Part shown: positions 27,382 through 34,631 of the stretch, in pieces
Numbering within the stretch: position 1 is the stretch's first letter
Layout: each line of letters starts with the position of its first letter
DNA from: Aequorivita antarctica
GTDB lineage: Bacteria > Bacteroidota > Bacteroidia > Flavobacteriales > Flavobacteriaceae
Assembly (NCBI RefSeq): GCF_007997155.1
Contig: NZ_VORT01000015.1
Location: 1 to 56,437, forward strand
DNA length: 56,437 nt
Reading direction: 5' to 3'
The notes under the pieces: generated by a model
The model's input: only the letters and a program-made list of their open reading frames with translations
Database searches by the model: none
What the model was told of the DNA's origin: nothing
Translations under genes and position numbers: made by a program

Positions 27382-27810
27382 ATGTTTTCAAAAACCAATC
27401 TTTTAAGTACGTTGGCCGCAGCAGTGTGGGCCTATTTTGGTGGTTATCTCCTATGGGGATTGCTAACCGTAGATTTTTTTAATGAACACTTAGGTTCTGC
27501 AACTGGGGTGATGAGGAATCCTCCGGATATGGTGCATCTTATTATAGGATGTATTATTGTTGCTTTTGCTTTTTCAACTATTTATGGAAAATGGGCTACG
27601 CCAGCCTATGGCACCGGAAGCGGATTCGCCTTTGGATTTTGGATTGCCATCCTAATAGGTTTGGGCGAAGGACTTGTAAATTTTGCAACATCTAATGTGA
27701 TAGACATTACTGGAACTTTGGCAAATGCAGTGATAACAATTGTATTCTATGGTATTATGGGCCTCGTTGCAGGGTTTGTTTATAAAAGAACGACGTCGCA
27801 GCCTGCATGA
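27382..27810 (+). CDS. Uncharacterised four-helix membrane protein
   Basis: The 142-residue protein has four hydrophobic segments (AAAVWAYFGGYLLWGLL, MVHLIIGCIIVAFAFS, GFAFGFWIAILIGLGEGLV, LANAVITIVFYGIMGLVAG) joined by short loops, and ends in a basic tail. No family is recognised. A near-consensus -7 box (TAACTTTC) lies about 30 bases upstream. It is followed by the repeat region before tRNA-Leu. Confidence 0.7.
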   Translation: MFSKTNLLSTLAAAVWAYFGGYLLWGLLTVDFFNEHLGSATGVMRNPPDMVHLIIGCIIVAFAFSTIYGKWATPAYGTGSGFAFGFWIAILIGLGEGLVNFATSNVIDITGTLANAVITIVFYGIMGLVAGFVYKRTTSQPA

Positions 27811-27868
27811 GTTTTCACACCAAGGCATCGCGGGACGAACCCCCACACTTGAATTATAAAAAACAAAA

Positions 27869-28043
27869 AAAGTTTCAGTTTTCACTGAAGCTTTTAACTT
27901 GTACAGGCCCTTCGGCTGCGCTCAGGGTAAACTCCGAGACTCAAATTTGTGAAAACAAAAAAGCTTCCCTATTATGGGAAGCTTTTAACTTGTACAGGCC
28001 CTTCGGCTGCGCTCAGGGTAAACTCCGAGACTCACTCTTATAA
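27869..28043. repeat. Two tandem hairpin-plus-repeat units resembling the tRNA-Leu 3' flank
   Basis: Two units (about 27869-27943 and 27959-28035) each have a terminator-like stem-loop with a different stem (AGTTTCAG/CTGAAGCT; AAAAGCTTCCC/GGGAAGCTTTT). Each is followed by the same 54-odd bases starting TTTTAACTTGTACAGGC and ending CCGAGACTCA. The tRNA-Leu gene just beyond has the same order on this strand: a stem-loop, then ACTTTTGTACAGGC, then GGAGAGACTCG. The units therefore look like copies of the tRNA 3' end and terminator, each carrying an inserted intergenic repeat (GGCTGCGCTCAGG). Confidence 0.7.
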
Positions 28044-28046
28044 AAT

Positions 28047-28075
28047 AAAAAAGCCGACTCGTTAAAGTCGGCTTT
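28047..28075 (-). terminator. Terminator of tRNA-Leu
   Basis: AAAGCCGACT and AGTCGGCTTT form a stem with a 6-base loop, followed on the minus strand by a T-run, ten bases after the tRNA 3' end. Confidence 0.8.
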
Positions 28076-28084
28076 CTACTTTTG

Positions 28085-28166
28085 TACAGGCGGAGAGACT
28101 CGAACTCTCACACCTCACGGCACTAGATCCTAAGTCTAGCGTGTCTACCAATTCCACCACGCCTGC
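28085..28166 (-). tRNA. tRNA-Leu (anticodon UAG)
   Basis: The minus strand folds into a complete class II tRNA: acceptor GCAGGCG/CGCCTGT, D-arm with AATTGGTAGA, anticodon arm CTAGA-CTTAGGA-TCTAG with anticodon TAG, a long variable arm (TGCCGTGAGGTGTGA), T-arm GAGAG-TTCGAGT-CTCTC and discriminator A. The CCA end is not encoded. Confidence 0.95.
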
Positions 28167-28259
28167 ATCAAAATCCTTTACAACACTTAGGACATATTGT
28201 AAAAGGAGTGCAAATATAAATAATACTTCTAAATGATTGTCAATTAATATTGAAATTTT

Positions 28260-28952
28260 TTATAAGTCTTTTTCTAACCGAGAAATCATCTCTCTTGATG
28301 TTTCTGTATCCATCAATTTCAAATGTTCAATCATTTGCAATTTGGTTTCCCGTGAAAATTCGGGGGGCTTGTTTTCAGCTTCAAAGTTATATCCACATTC
28401 AGCAAACAAATTATCGGACCAATCATTGCGCAGACAATCCATCACCAAATGAATTCGATCGGTTTGTCCTGCATTTCTAACGCTATGCGGCAAGTTGAAA
28501 TTCCCGTACCAACATTCACTAGGCAACATTTTCACTTCTTCGGAATTGATAAAAAAATGAACGTTTTCATTTGTTGTAATTGGAATATGAATTCTGAAAA
28601 TACCATCTTCATAACCTAAATTATAATCGGTGTGTTCTTTAATAACACTACCTGGTTTTAAGTTTAAAAGTCGGATTGATTCTTTTTCACATTCAAAAGA
28701 GTCAACAATCTCTCTAAAATAAACGCATTTTTCAAGCAGTTCTGTGTCTTTATATTTTTTTTCACCTTGCGGAAGCGCAAAAATATTATCCATTTCACCG
28801 TTTTGCGAACGCAATGCAATCGAAGTCCATTCTCCTGAATAATCATTTTTATTGAAGTGGGAAGTAAAATTGTAATTTTTACAAATTCCCAAATCGTTCA
28901 AAAGTTTTTCTTCCGAAAAGTGAAAAGGTAATTTCAAAAAGGCGGTTTTCAT
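28260..28952 (-). CDS. Aspartyl/asparaginyl beta-hydroxylase-like 2-oxoglutarate dioxygenase
   Basis: The 230-residue protein shows the double-stranded beta-helix Fe(II) motif: HTD in VIKEHTDYNLGYE, RIHIPI, and the distal HSVRNAGQTDRIHLVMDC with histidine and the 2-oxoglutarate-binding arginine. The family resembles aspartyl/asparaginyl beta-hydroxylases; the bacterial substrates are largely unknown. The frame opens further upstream (29036), but the ATG at 28952 begins a natural sequence (MKTAFLKLPFHFSEEK) and leaves room for the promoter of the divergent peptidase gene. Confidence 0.82.
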   Translation of the reverse strand: MKTAFLKLPFHFSEEKLLNDLGICKNYNFTSHFNKNDYSGEWTSIALRSQNGEMDNIFALPQGEKKYKDTELLEKCVYFREIVDSFECEKESIRLLNLKPGSVIKEHTDYNLGYEDGIFRIHIPITTNENVHFFINSEEVKMLPSECWYGNFNLPHSVRNAGQTDRIHLVMDCLRNDWSDNLFAECGYNFEAENKPPEFSRETKLQMIEHLKLMDTETSREMISRLEKDL

Positions 28953-29023
28953 AAAATGAAAGCATTGGTTTGCCTCCCAAATTACACCATTTTTAGTACT
29001 TTTAGAAAAAATTGATTTATAAT

Positions 29024-30412
29024 ATGAAAAGCGCAAAACCTTATATTGAAAAAAACAAAGATCGATTTATAGATGAATTGATCGAACTGCTAAAAATACC
29101 TTCCATTAGCGCCGATTCAGCCTATAAAAAAGATGTTCTAAAAACTGCTGATGCTGTGAAAGACCAACTTAAAAAAGCGGGCTGCGATAAAGTAGAAATC
29201 TGCGAAACACCAGGTTATCCTATCGTTTATGGCGAAAAGTTGATTGATAAAAATTTACCAACTATTTTGGTTTATGGTCATTACGACGTGCAACCGCCAG
29301 ATCCGTTAAATTTGTGGGTAAATCCACCTTTTGAGCCTACGATCAAAAAAACAAAAACACATCCCGAAGGTGCCATTTTTGCTCGTGGAAGTTGTGATGA
29401 TAAAGGCCAAATGTATATGCACGTAAAGGCTTTGGAATATATGACCGAAACCGACCAACTACCTTGCAACGTAAAATTTATGATTGAAGGCGAAGAAGAA
29501 GTGGGAAGTAGTAGTCTAGAATGGTTTGTATCCAAAAACCGCGAAAAACTAGCCAACGATGTTATTTTAATCAGTGACACTGGAATGATAGCCCCCGACA
29601 CACCCTCAATAACTACGGGCTTACGTGGTTTAAGTTATGTGGAAGTAGAGGTTACTGGCCCTAACCGCGATCTGCACAGTGGATTGTACGGAGGTGCCGT
29701 GGCAAACCCGATAAACGTTTTAACTAAGATGATTGCGTCTCTTCACGATGAAGATAATCATATTACTATTCCAGGATTTTATGACGATGTAGAAAACCTT
29801 TCAAAAGAAGAACGCGCAAAAATGGCGGAGGCACCTTTCAACCTTGAAAATTATGAAAAGTCAATAGGTATTAATTCCGTTTACGGCGAAAAAGGCTACT
29901 CAACCAATGAACGTAATTCCATTAGACCAACTTTGGACGTAAACGGAATTTGGGGCGGATACATTGGCGAAGGTGCCAAAACTGTGATTGCCAGTAGCGC
30001 TTTTGCAAAAATAAGTATGCGTTTGGTGCCAAACCAAGATTGGAAAAAGATTACGGAGCTTTTCAAAAATCACTTCGAAAGTATTGCTCCAAAAGGCGTT
30101 ACTGTAAAAGTAACACCTCATCATGGTGGACAAGCCTATGTAACTCCAATTGACAGCTTGGGCTACAAAGCCGCTGAAAAAGCATACGAAGAAACCTTCG
30201 GAAAAACACCAATCCCACAGCGAAGTGGTGGAAGTATTCCGATTGTAGCGCTATTTGAAAAAGAATTAAAAAGCAAAACTATTTTGATGGGTTTCGGATT
30301 GGACAGCGATGCCATCCACTCCCCCAATGAACATTTTGGAATATGGAACTATTTAAAAGGAATTGAAACCATTCCGCAGTTTTATCATTTCTTTACAGAA
30401 ATGAGTAAATAG
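29024..30412 (+). CDS. M20-family dipeptidase
   Basis: The 462-residue zinc peptidase has YGHYDVQPPDP (first metal histidine and catalytic aspartate), ARGSCDDKGQ (bridging aspartate), EGEEEVGSSS (general-base and metal glutamates) and the lid-domain GPNRDLHSGLYGGAVANP with the conserved histidine. It should cleave dipeptides or N-acyl amino acids in the cytosol, since no signal peptide is present. The ATG at 29024 is preferred to an earlier TTG at 29012. The LytTR gene begins 21 bases after its stop. Confidence 0.92.
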   Translation: MKSAKPYIEKNKDRFIDELIELLKIPSISADSAYKKDVLKTADAVKDQLKKAGCDKVEICETPGYPIVYGEKLIDKNLPTILVYGHYDVQPPDPLNLWVNPPFEPTIKKTKTHPEGAIFARGSCDDKGQMYMHVKALEYMTETDQLPCNVKFMIEGEEEVGSSSLEWFVSKNREKLANDVILISDTGMIAPDTPSITTGLRGLSYVEVEVTGPNRDLHSGLYGGAVANPINVLTKMIASLHDEDNHITIPGFYDDVENLSKEERAKMAEAPFNLENYEKSIGINSVYGEKGYSTNERNSIRPTLDVNGIWGGYIGEGAKTVIASSAFAKISMRLVPNQDWKKITELFKNHFESIAPKGVTVKVTPHHGGQAYVTPIDSLGYKAAEKAYEETFGKTPIPQRSGGSIPIVALFEKELKSKTILMGFGLDSDAIHSPNEHFGIWNYLKGIETIPQFYHFFTEMSK

Positions 30413-30433
30413 TATATTTTAAGGCTGAGAAAT

Positions 30434-31321
30434 ATGAGCTCCACAAAACTGGCCCACTTTCTTTCTCAGCCTTATCCTTTTTATTATCGGGGAAAGACTT
30501 TAGCTGTTATCTCCTTCCTTATTTTTGCCGTTACCTTTCTCTTCAATTATCTTTTTCAACCTTTTCAGGTAACACTTTCGGAGCACCGTATGGGCTATGA
30601 ATGGATTTGTGTGGTTCACGCCTTAATCCCTTCCCTTTTATTTTTATTTCTCTTCTCATTGATCCAACGAATCAATTCTATTGATGAAAAATGGCAAGTA
30701 AAAGAAGAAGTTTTAGTAATTCTAGGCTACTTAATTCTCGTGGGGATTTTCAATTTCCTTGTGCGCGACTTAATTTATAACAATCCAGATAATTGGTCTG
30801 TGCACCATTTTTGGGTGGAGTTGAAAAACACGCTCCTAGCTGGCATTTTGTTCATGTTTATTTTTATTCCTTTCAATTTTAAACGTCTTCACGATCGTTA
30901 CCAAGAAAAGTCAGTACGATTAATTCCTCTTCATCCTTTATTTAAATCTTCGGAAAATGAAAATACAATTCCTATAATTACGCAATTGAAAGTTGATGAT
31001 TTTGAATTGGAAATTAATCACTTCCTCTTTGCCAAATCTGAAAAAAATTATGTAGAAATCTATCTAGAACGCGAAAATAAAATTCAGAAATTGGTAAAAC
31101 GAATCACCATGTCTGAACTGGAAAACCAATTGAAAGCAGTTTATTTTGTGGCTAAAACCCACCGTTCGTATTTATTGAATTTAAAAAAGATTGAAAACAT
31201 CTCCGGAAATGCCCAAGGATATCAATTAAAACTAAAAAATTTTGAAAGCGTTATTCCGGTTTCGCGCAATAAAATTTCTTTTTTTGAAGAAAAAATGAAG
31301 GTTTTGAACCCTCATTCTTGA
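30434..31321 (+). CDS. Membrane-bound LytTR-family transcriptional regulator
   Basis: This 295-residue protein has four N-terminal membrane helices (about 20-160). A LytTR DNA-binding domain covers about 195-290: FLFAKSEKNYVEIYLERE, KRITMSELENQL, FVAKTHRSYLLNLKKIENI, VIPVSRNKISFF. There is no receiver domain, so it is a one-component regulator in which the membrane part may sense a signal. Its targets are unknown. It probably shares a transcript with the M20 peptidase gene. Confidence 0.88.
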   Translation: MSSTKLAHFLSQPYPFYYRGKTLAVISFLIFAVTFLFNYLFQPFQVTLSEHRMGYEWICVVHALIPSLLFLFLFSLIQRINSIDEKWQVKEEVLVILGYLILVGIFNFLVRDLIYNNPDNWSVHHFWVELKNTLLAGILFMFIFIPFNFKRLHDRYQEKSVRLIPLHPLFKSSENENTIPIITQLKVDDFELEINHFLFAKSEKNYVEIYLERENKIQKLVKRITMSELENQLKAVYFVAKTHRSYLLNLKKIENISGNAQGYQLKLKNFESVIPVSRNKISFFEEKMKVLNPHS

Positions 31322-31380
31322 TGCTTGTCCCTAAAGCTTGCTATTCATCCCAAGCCTTCTATAATCTCAACTTTCAGCCC

Positions 31381-31388
31381 TAAGTTTG
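31381..31388 (+). promoter_or_regulatory. -7 box of the isoprenylcysteine methyltransferase-like gene
   Basis: TAAGTTTG matches TAnnTTTG and ends 21 bases before ATG 31410. It overlaps an earlier possible start (31386), which argues for the later ATG. Confidence 0.55.
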
Positions 31389-31409
31389 CTGAAAATTAAA
31401 CTGAATTTT

Positions 31410-31985
31410 ATGGAACAAGCTAAAATAGCATTGCACCTTGCCTGGGCAGTTTTTCTTATTGTTTGGACAATAGGAGCATTTCAAACTAAAAAAGCAAGCC
31501 AACAAGAACCGCTTTTAAAACGCTTATTATGGTATTGGCTTCCACTAATTGTTGCAGGTTTACTTTTAGGCCCTACCGAATGGTTTATGGGTATGTGGAT
31601 CCGAGAAAATTTTGTGGAGCATACCGACTTAGTAGGGATTATTGGCGCAAGTATAGCTTGGCTGGGAACGTTGCTCGCGTGTTGGTCGCGTTATCTACTC
31701 GGAAAAAACTGGAGTGTTTCCGTACAGTTGAAAAAGGACCATGAACTCATAAAAAAAGGGCCTTATAAAATTATTCGACATCCAATATACACTGCAATTT
31801 TACTGTTGTTTTTGGGTAATGTAATTATTGTGGGCGATTATCGCGGCATATTGGCCATAATCATTGTATTTCTTTCCCTTTGGCGAAAATTGAAATTGGA
31901 AGAGCAGTGGCTTACATTACATTTTGGAGAAACCTACAGAAATTACAAGGAAAAAACTAAAGCGCTGCTTCCTTGGGTTTTATAA
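31410..31985 (+). CDS. Isoprenylcysteine carboxyl methyltransferase-like membrane protein
   Basis: The 191-residue protein has about four to five membrane helices. Its ICMT/PEMT C-terminal signature reads LIKKGPYKIIRHPIYTAILL, followed by RKLKLEEQWLTLHFGETYRNYKEKT. This signature binds S-adenosylmethionine at the membrane surface. In bacteria such proteins methylate lipids or unknown small molecules, and no prenylated protein substrate is implied. The start at 31410 follows from the promoter box. Confidence 0.85.
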   Translation: MEQAKIALHLAWAVFLIVWTIGAFQTKKASQQEPLLKRLLWYWLPLIVAGLLLGPTEWFMGMWIRENFVEHTDLVGIIGASIAWLGTLLACWSRYLLGKNWSVSVQLKKDHELIKKGPYKIIRHPIYTAILLLFLGNVIIVGDYRGILAIIIVFLSLWRKLKLEEQWLTLHFGETYRNYKEKTKALLPWVL

Positions 31986-31991
31986 ATTTCA

Positions 31992-32034
31992 AGTAGTTCT
32001 CGACTGCCCTCAGTTTGGCACTCTCGAACTGACA
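31992..32034. repeat. Intergenic repeat copy (TTCTCGACTGCCCTCAG type)
   Basis: This 40-odd-base stretch between convergent genes matches the copy at 34525-34567 (both begin AGTTCTCGACTG and contain a CTCAG core). It belongs to the same scattered flavobacterial repeat family as 7641-7671. Confidence 0.55.
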
Positions 32035-32610
32035 TTATATTTTCTTTACAAAATCAGTAATTAGTACAATCTGTTGGCCATCAACTTTGCCTTCAATATA
32101 TTTTTCGTTTTCGTGATCGAGGGAAATTCTGCGCACGGCTGTTCCCTGTTTGGCAACCATACTGCTGCCTTTCACTTTTAAATCCTTTATAAGAACTACG
32201 GAATCTCCTGCTTCCAAAATAACACCGTTACTATCGCGATGAATAACAGCTTCTGCTTGACTTTCTGCAACACCAGCCTTTGCCCATTCTTTAGTTTCAT
32301 CTTCCAGATACATCATATCCAGTAAGTCCTGTGGCCAGCCTTCGGCTTTCAAACGGTTCAACATGCGCCATGCCATAACCTGAACTGCGGGTATTGTACT
32401 CCACATACTATCATTAAGGCATCGCCAATGGTTAGGGATAACTTTTTCAGGATCTTCAATTTGTTCATTACAGGTATTGCAAATTAAAATGCTTATCTCA
32501 GCAACATCTCTTGGAGAGTCTGGCAGTTCGTAAACACTAAGATTTTCTTCAGAACCGCAAAGTTCACATGTATTACCACTCCGTTCTTGTAGACTTTTTT
32601 CTGAATTCAT
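32035..32610 (-). CDS. PhnA-domain (YjdM-like) zinc-ribbon protein
   Basis: This 191-residue protein has an N-terminal zinc ribbon (CELCGSEENL and CNTCNEQ) and a C-terminal PhnA/YjdM-like SH3-type domain (DSNGVILEAGDSVVLIKDLKVKGSS, KQGTAVRRISL, YIEGKVDGQQIVLITDFVKK). The family was named for alkylphosphonate uptake, but that role is not supported by the context here and the true function is unclear. Confidence 0.85.
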   Translation of the reverse strand: MNSEKSLQERSGNTCELCGSEENLSVYELPDSPRDVAEISILICNTCNEQIEDPEKVIPNHWRCLNDSMWSTIPAVQVMAWRMLNRLKAEGWPQDLLDMMYLEDETKEWAKAGVAESQAEAVIHRDSNGVILEAGDSVVLIKDLKVKGSSMVAKQGTAVRRISLDHENEKYIEGKVDGQQIVLITDFVKKI

Positions 32611-32726
32611 TTTTAAAATTTTTACTCTGTCGCCAAGGTTTTGGAGAATGAGGACGCAAAGATAACCGATTCAATTAAAAAGGTCCTTTGGAATTAGAAA
32701 TTTTATCCCTTTAGCTTTTTTAGCCC

Positions 32727-32770
32727 TCTACATTTGTAGAATTAAAATATTTACTCTACGTTTGTAGAGT
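32727..32770 (+). promoter_or_regulatory. Double BlaI-type operator overlapping the blaI promoter
   Basis: Two palindromes, TCTACATTTGTAGA (32727-32740) and ACTCTACGTTTGTAGAGT (32753-32770), fit the TACA-n-TGTA operator recognised by BlaI/MecI repressors. The second contains a -7 box (TACGTTTG, 32757-32764). The first contains a TTG (32734-32736) exactly 20 bases upstream, a suitable -33 element. Repressor binding would block both promoter elements at once. Confidence 0.85.
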
Positions 32771-32789
32771 TAATTCTAATTTCACGCCA

Positions 32790-33155
32790 ATGACCCTTTC
32801 AAACTCCGAAGAACAATTAATGCAACTTCTCTGGAAACAGGAACGCGCCTTTATGAAAGATTTGATAGAAGCATATCCAGAGCCAAGGCCTGCAACTACT
32901 ACCGTAGCAACGCTTTTAAAAAGAATGCAGGACAAGAATTTTATAGATTACAAACAACTTGGGCGTTCGCGTGAATATTTTCCATTGGTAAAAAAGAAAG
33001 ATTACTTTTCAAAACACGTAAATGGGTTGATTAAAAATTTCTTCAATAACAGTCCTTCGCAGTTTGCTTCATTTTTTACCGAAGAAACCAATCTTTCCAA
33101 AAAAGAATTGGAAACACTGAAAACATTAATAGATTTAGAAATTAAAAAGAAGTGA
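32790..33155 (+). CDS. BlaI/MecI-family repressor
   Basis: The 121-residue winged-helix protein matches the BlaI/MecI family: LSNSEEQLMQLLWKQ, the recognition region PRPATTTVATLLKRMQDKNFIDYKQLGRSREYFPLVKKKDY, and a C-terminal dimerisation part. It should repress its own operon through the two operators upstream until cleaved by the M56 protease encoded next. The two genes overlap or abut. Confidence 0.92.
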   Translation: MTLSNSEEQLMQLLWKQERAFMKDLIEAYPEPRPATTTVATLLKRMQDKNFIDYKQLGRSREYFPLVKKKDYFSKHVNGLIKNFFNNSPSQFASFFTEETNLSKKELETLKTLIDLEIKKK

Positions 33156-33157
33156 TT

Positions 33158-34510
33158 ATGGAAATGTACATTTTAAAATCCGCTGCCTGTCTCGCTCTGT
33201 TCTTCGCATTTTACAAACTGTTTTTGGAAAACACTTCCATACACACTTTTAAGCGTTTTTATTTATTTGGGAGCTTATTGGCATCCTTCTTAATTCCGTT
33301 AATAACGTTTACCACTTACGTAGAAACTTCGGTATTTATTGCATCTTATACAGAAGGAACGCCACAACTGATTTTTAGTGAAGCAGAAGAAACCATCAAT
33401 TACTGGCCCTATGTTTTATGGACGGTTTACGGTTTGGGAGTTTTGTTTTTCAGTTTGAAATTTTTCAGGAATCTTTTCGGTTTAATTCAACAAATACAAA
33501 AGAACCAAAAATACCGAAACAGCAGTTTTATAAATGTTCTTTTATTGGAAACTGTAATTCCACATACTTTTTTCAATTATATATTTCTGAATAAGACACA
33601 ATTTGAAAACCAAGAAATTCCTGCGGAAGTTATGCTTCACGAAGAGGCTCATGCACTCCAGAGGCACAGTTTGGATGTAATTTTTATTGAAATTTTACAG
33701 ATCTTGTTTTGGTTCAACCCCTTTGTTTATTTTCTAAAAAGAAGTGTTAAACTAAACCATGAATTTCTAGCAGACCGCGCTGTTTTGAACGCTGGTGCAG
33801 AAACTTCAGCCTATCAAAAAATATTATTGGCATTCTCATCAAATGCTGTTACGCCTTCACTGGCACATTCACTCAATTATTCATCCATCAAAAAACGATT
33901 CACAGTTATGAAAAAACACACCTCAAAAAGAGCCATCTGGCTTCGAAGTCTTTTGTTACTACCATTATTATCCCTGTTGATTTATGGGTTTAGCACGAAA
34001 GAAATTGTAAAAAAGGAAATTCAATCAGAGATTGTTCAACAAAAAGCCACCAAAGCCGAAATTGCCGAATACAATAAACTGGCAAAAAAATACAACGCAG
34101 TGGACATTGAAAAACGAATCATTAAAAAGGATGATTTGGAACGGCTGGAAATCATTTATAAAAAAATGACCGATGAGCAAAAGGCAAATGCCGAACCTTT
34201 TCCAGAGTGCATTCCACCGCCACCGTCAGCTCCAAAAGTGAAGAAAGGCGAGAAAAGCGACATTCCGCCGCCGCCAGCTCCTAAAGCACCTTCAGCAGAA
34301 AATGGAAATTTATATACGCCAGCTCAAGCTCCGCCACCACCAAATCCAGACCCGGTAGAATATATAAAGGAATTAGGGAAACGTGGAGCCACTTTTTATA
34401 TAGGCCCCCATAAATACAGTACAGATGAGGCGATTGAATTGGTGCGGAAAAGTAAAGAAGCTACCATTGATGTAAGCAAATACCCAGATGTACATTTGGG
34501 TGGTTGTTAA
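33158..34510 (+). CDS. BlaR1-like M56 metallopeptidase with proline-rich C-terminus
   Basis: The 450-residue membrane protein has three N-terminal helices and the M56 zinc motif H161-EEAH (MLHEEAHALQRHSLD), with a further glutamate in NHEFLADRAV. A fourth helix (SLLLLPLLSLLIYGF) comes near residue 270. Instead of a penicillin-binding sensor domain the periplasmic tail is charged and proline-rich (IPPPPSAPK, IPPPPAPK, APPPPNPDPVEYI), so beta-lactam sensing is not supported. It should sense a signal and cleave the cognate repressor. A GTG start at 33152 overlapping blaI is possible; ATG 33158 is chosen. Confidence 0.87.
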   Translation: MEMYILKSAACLALFFAFYKLFLENTSIHTFKRFYLFGSLLASFLIPLITFTTYVETSVFIASYTEGTPQLIFSEAEETINYWPYVLWTVYGLGVLFFSLKFFRNLFGLIQQIQKNQKYRNSSFINVLLLETVIPHTFFNYIFLNKTQFENQEIPAEVMLHEEAHALQRHSLDVIFIEILQILFWFNPFVYFLKRSVKLNHEFLADRAVLNAGAETSAYQKILLAFSSNAVTPSLAHSLNYSSIKKRFTVMKKHTSKRAIWLRSLLLLPLLSLLIYGFSTKEIVKKEIQSEIVQQKATKAEIAEYNKLAKKYNAVDIEKRIIKKDDLERLEIIYKKMTDEQKANAEPFPECIPPPPSAPKVKKGEKSDIPPPPAPKAPSAENGNLYTPAQAPPPPNPDPVEYIKELGKRGATFYIGPHKYSTDEAIELVRKSKEATIDVSKYPDVHLGGC

Positions 34511-34524
34511 CTTTAAGTGCTTAG

Positions 34525-34567
34525 TTCTCGACTGCACTTCGACTGCGCTCAGTGTGCCACGCTCAAA
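34525..34567. repeat. Intergenic repeat copy (GACTGCGCTCAG type)
   Basis: AGTTCTCGACTGCACTTCG followed by ACTGCGCTCAGTGTGCCACG is a copy of the family also seen at 31992-32034 and 7641-7671. Confidence 0.55.
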
Positions 34568-34572
34568 CGGAC

Positions 34573-34620
34573 AAAGAAAAAATGCTTCCAAACTTTAAAG
34601 TTTAGAAGCATTTTTTCTTT
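34573..34620. terminator. Bidirectional terminator between the M56 and M1 peptidase genes
   Basis: A long near-perfect palindrome centred at 34596/34597 (AAAAAATGCTTCCAAACTTT / AAAGTTTAGAAGCATTTTTT) ends in T-runs on both strands. It serves the two convergent genes on either side. Confidence 0.85.
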
Positions 34621-34631
34621 GTTAGAATTTT

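Noticed and set aside
27835-27860. Another tRNA-like fragment (GGGACGAACCCCCACACTTG)
   Set aside because: Only a weak resemblance to a T-arm; no acceptor or anticodon arm can be drawn.
33158-34510. Assigning the M56 protein as a true beta-lactam sensor BlaR1
   Set aside because: No penicillin-binding sensor domain or SxxK motif is present, and no beta-lactamase gene is nearby.
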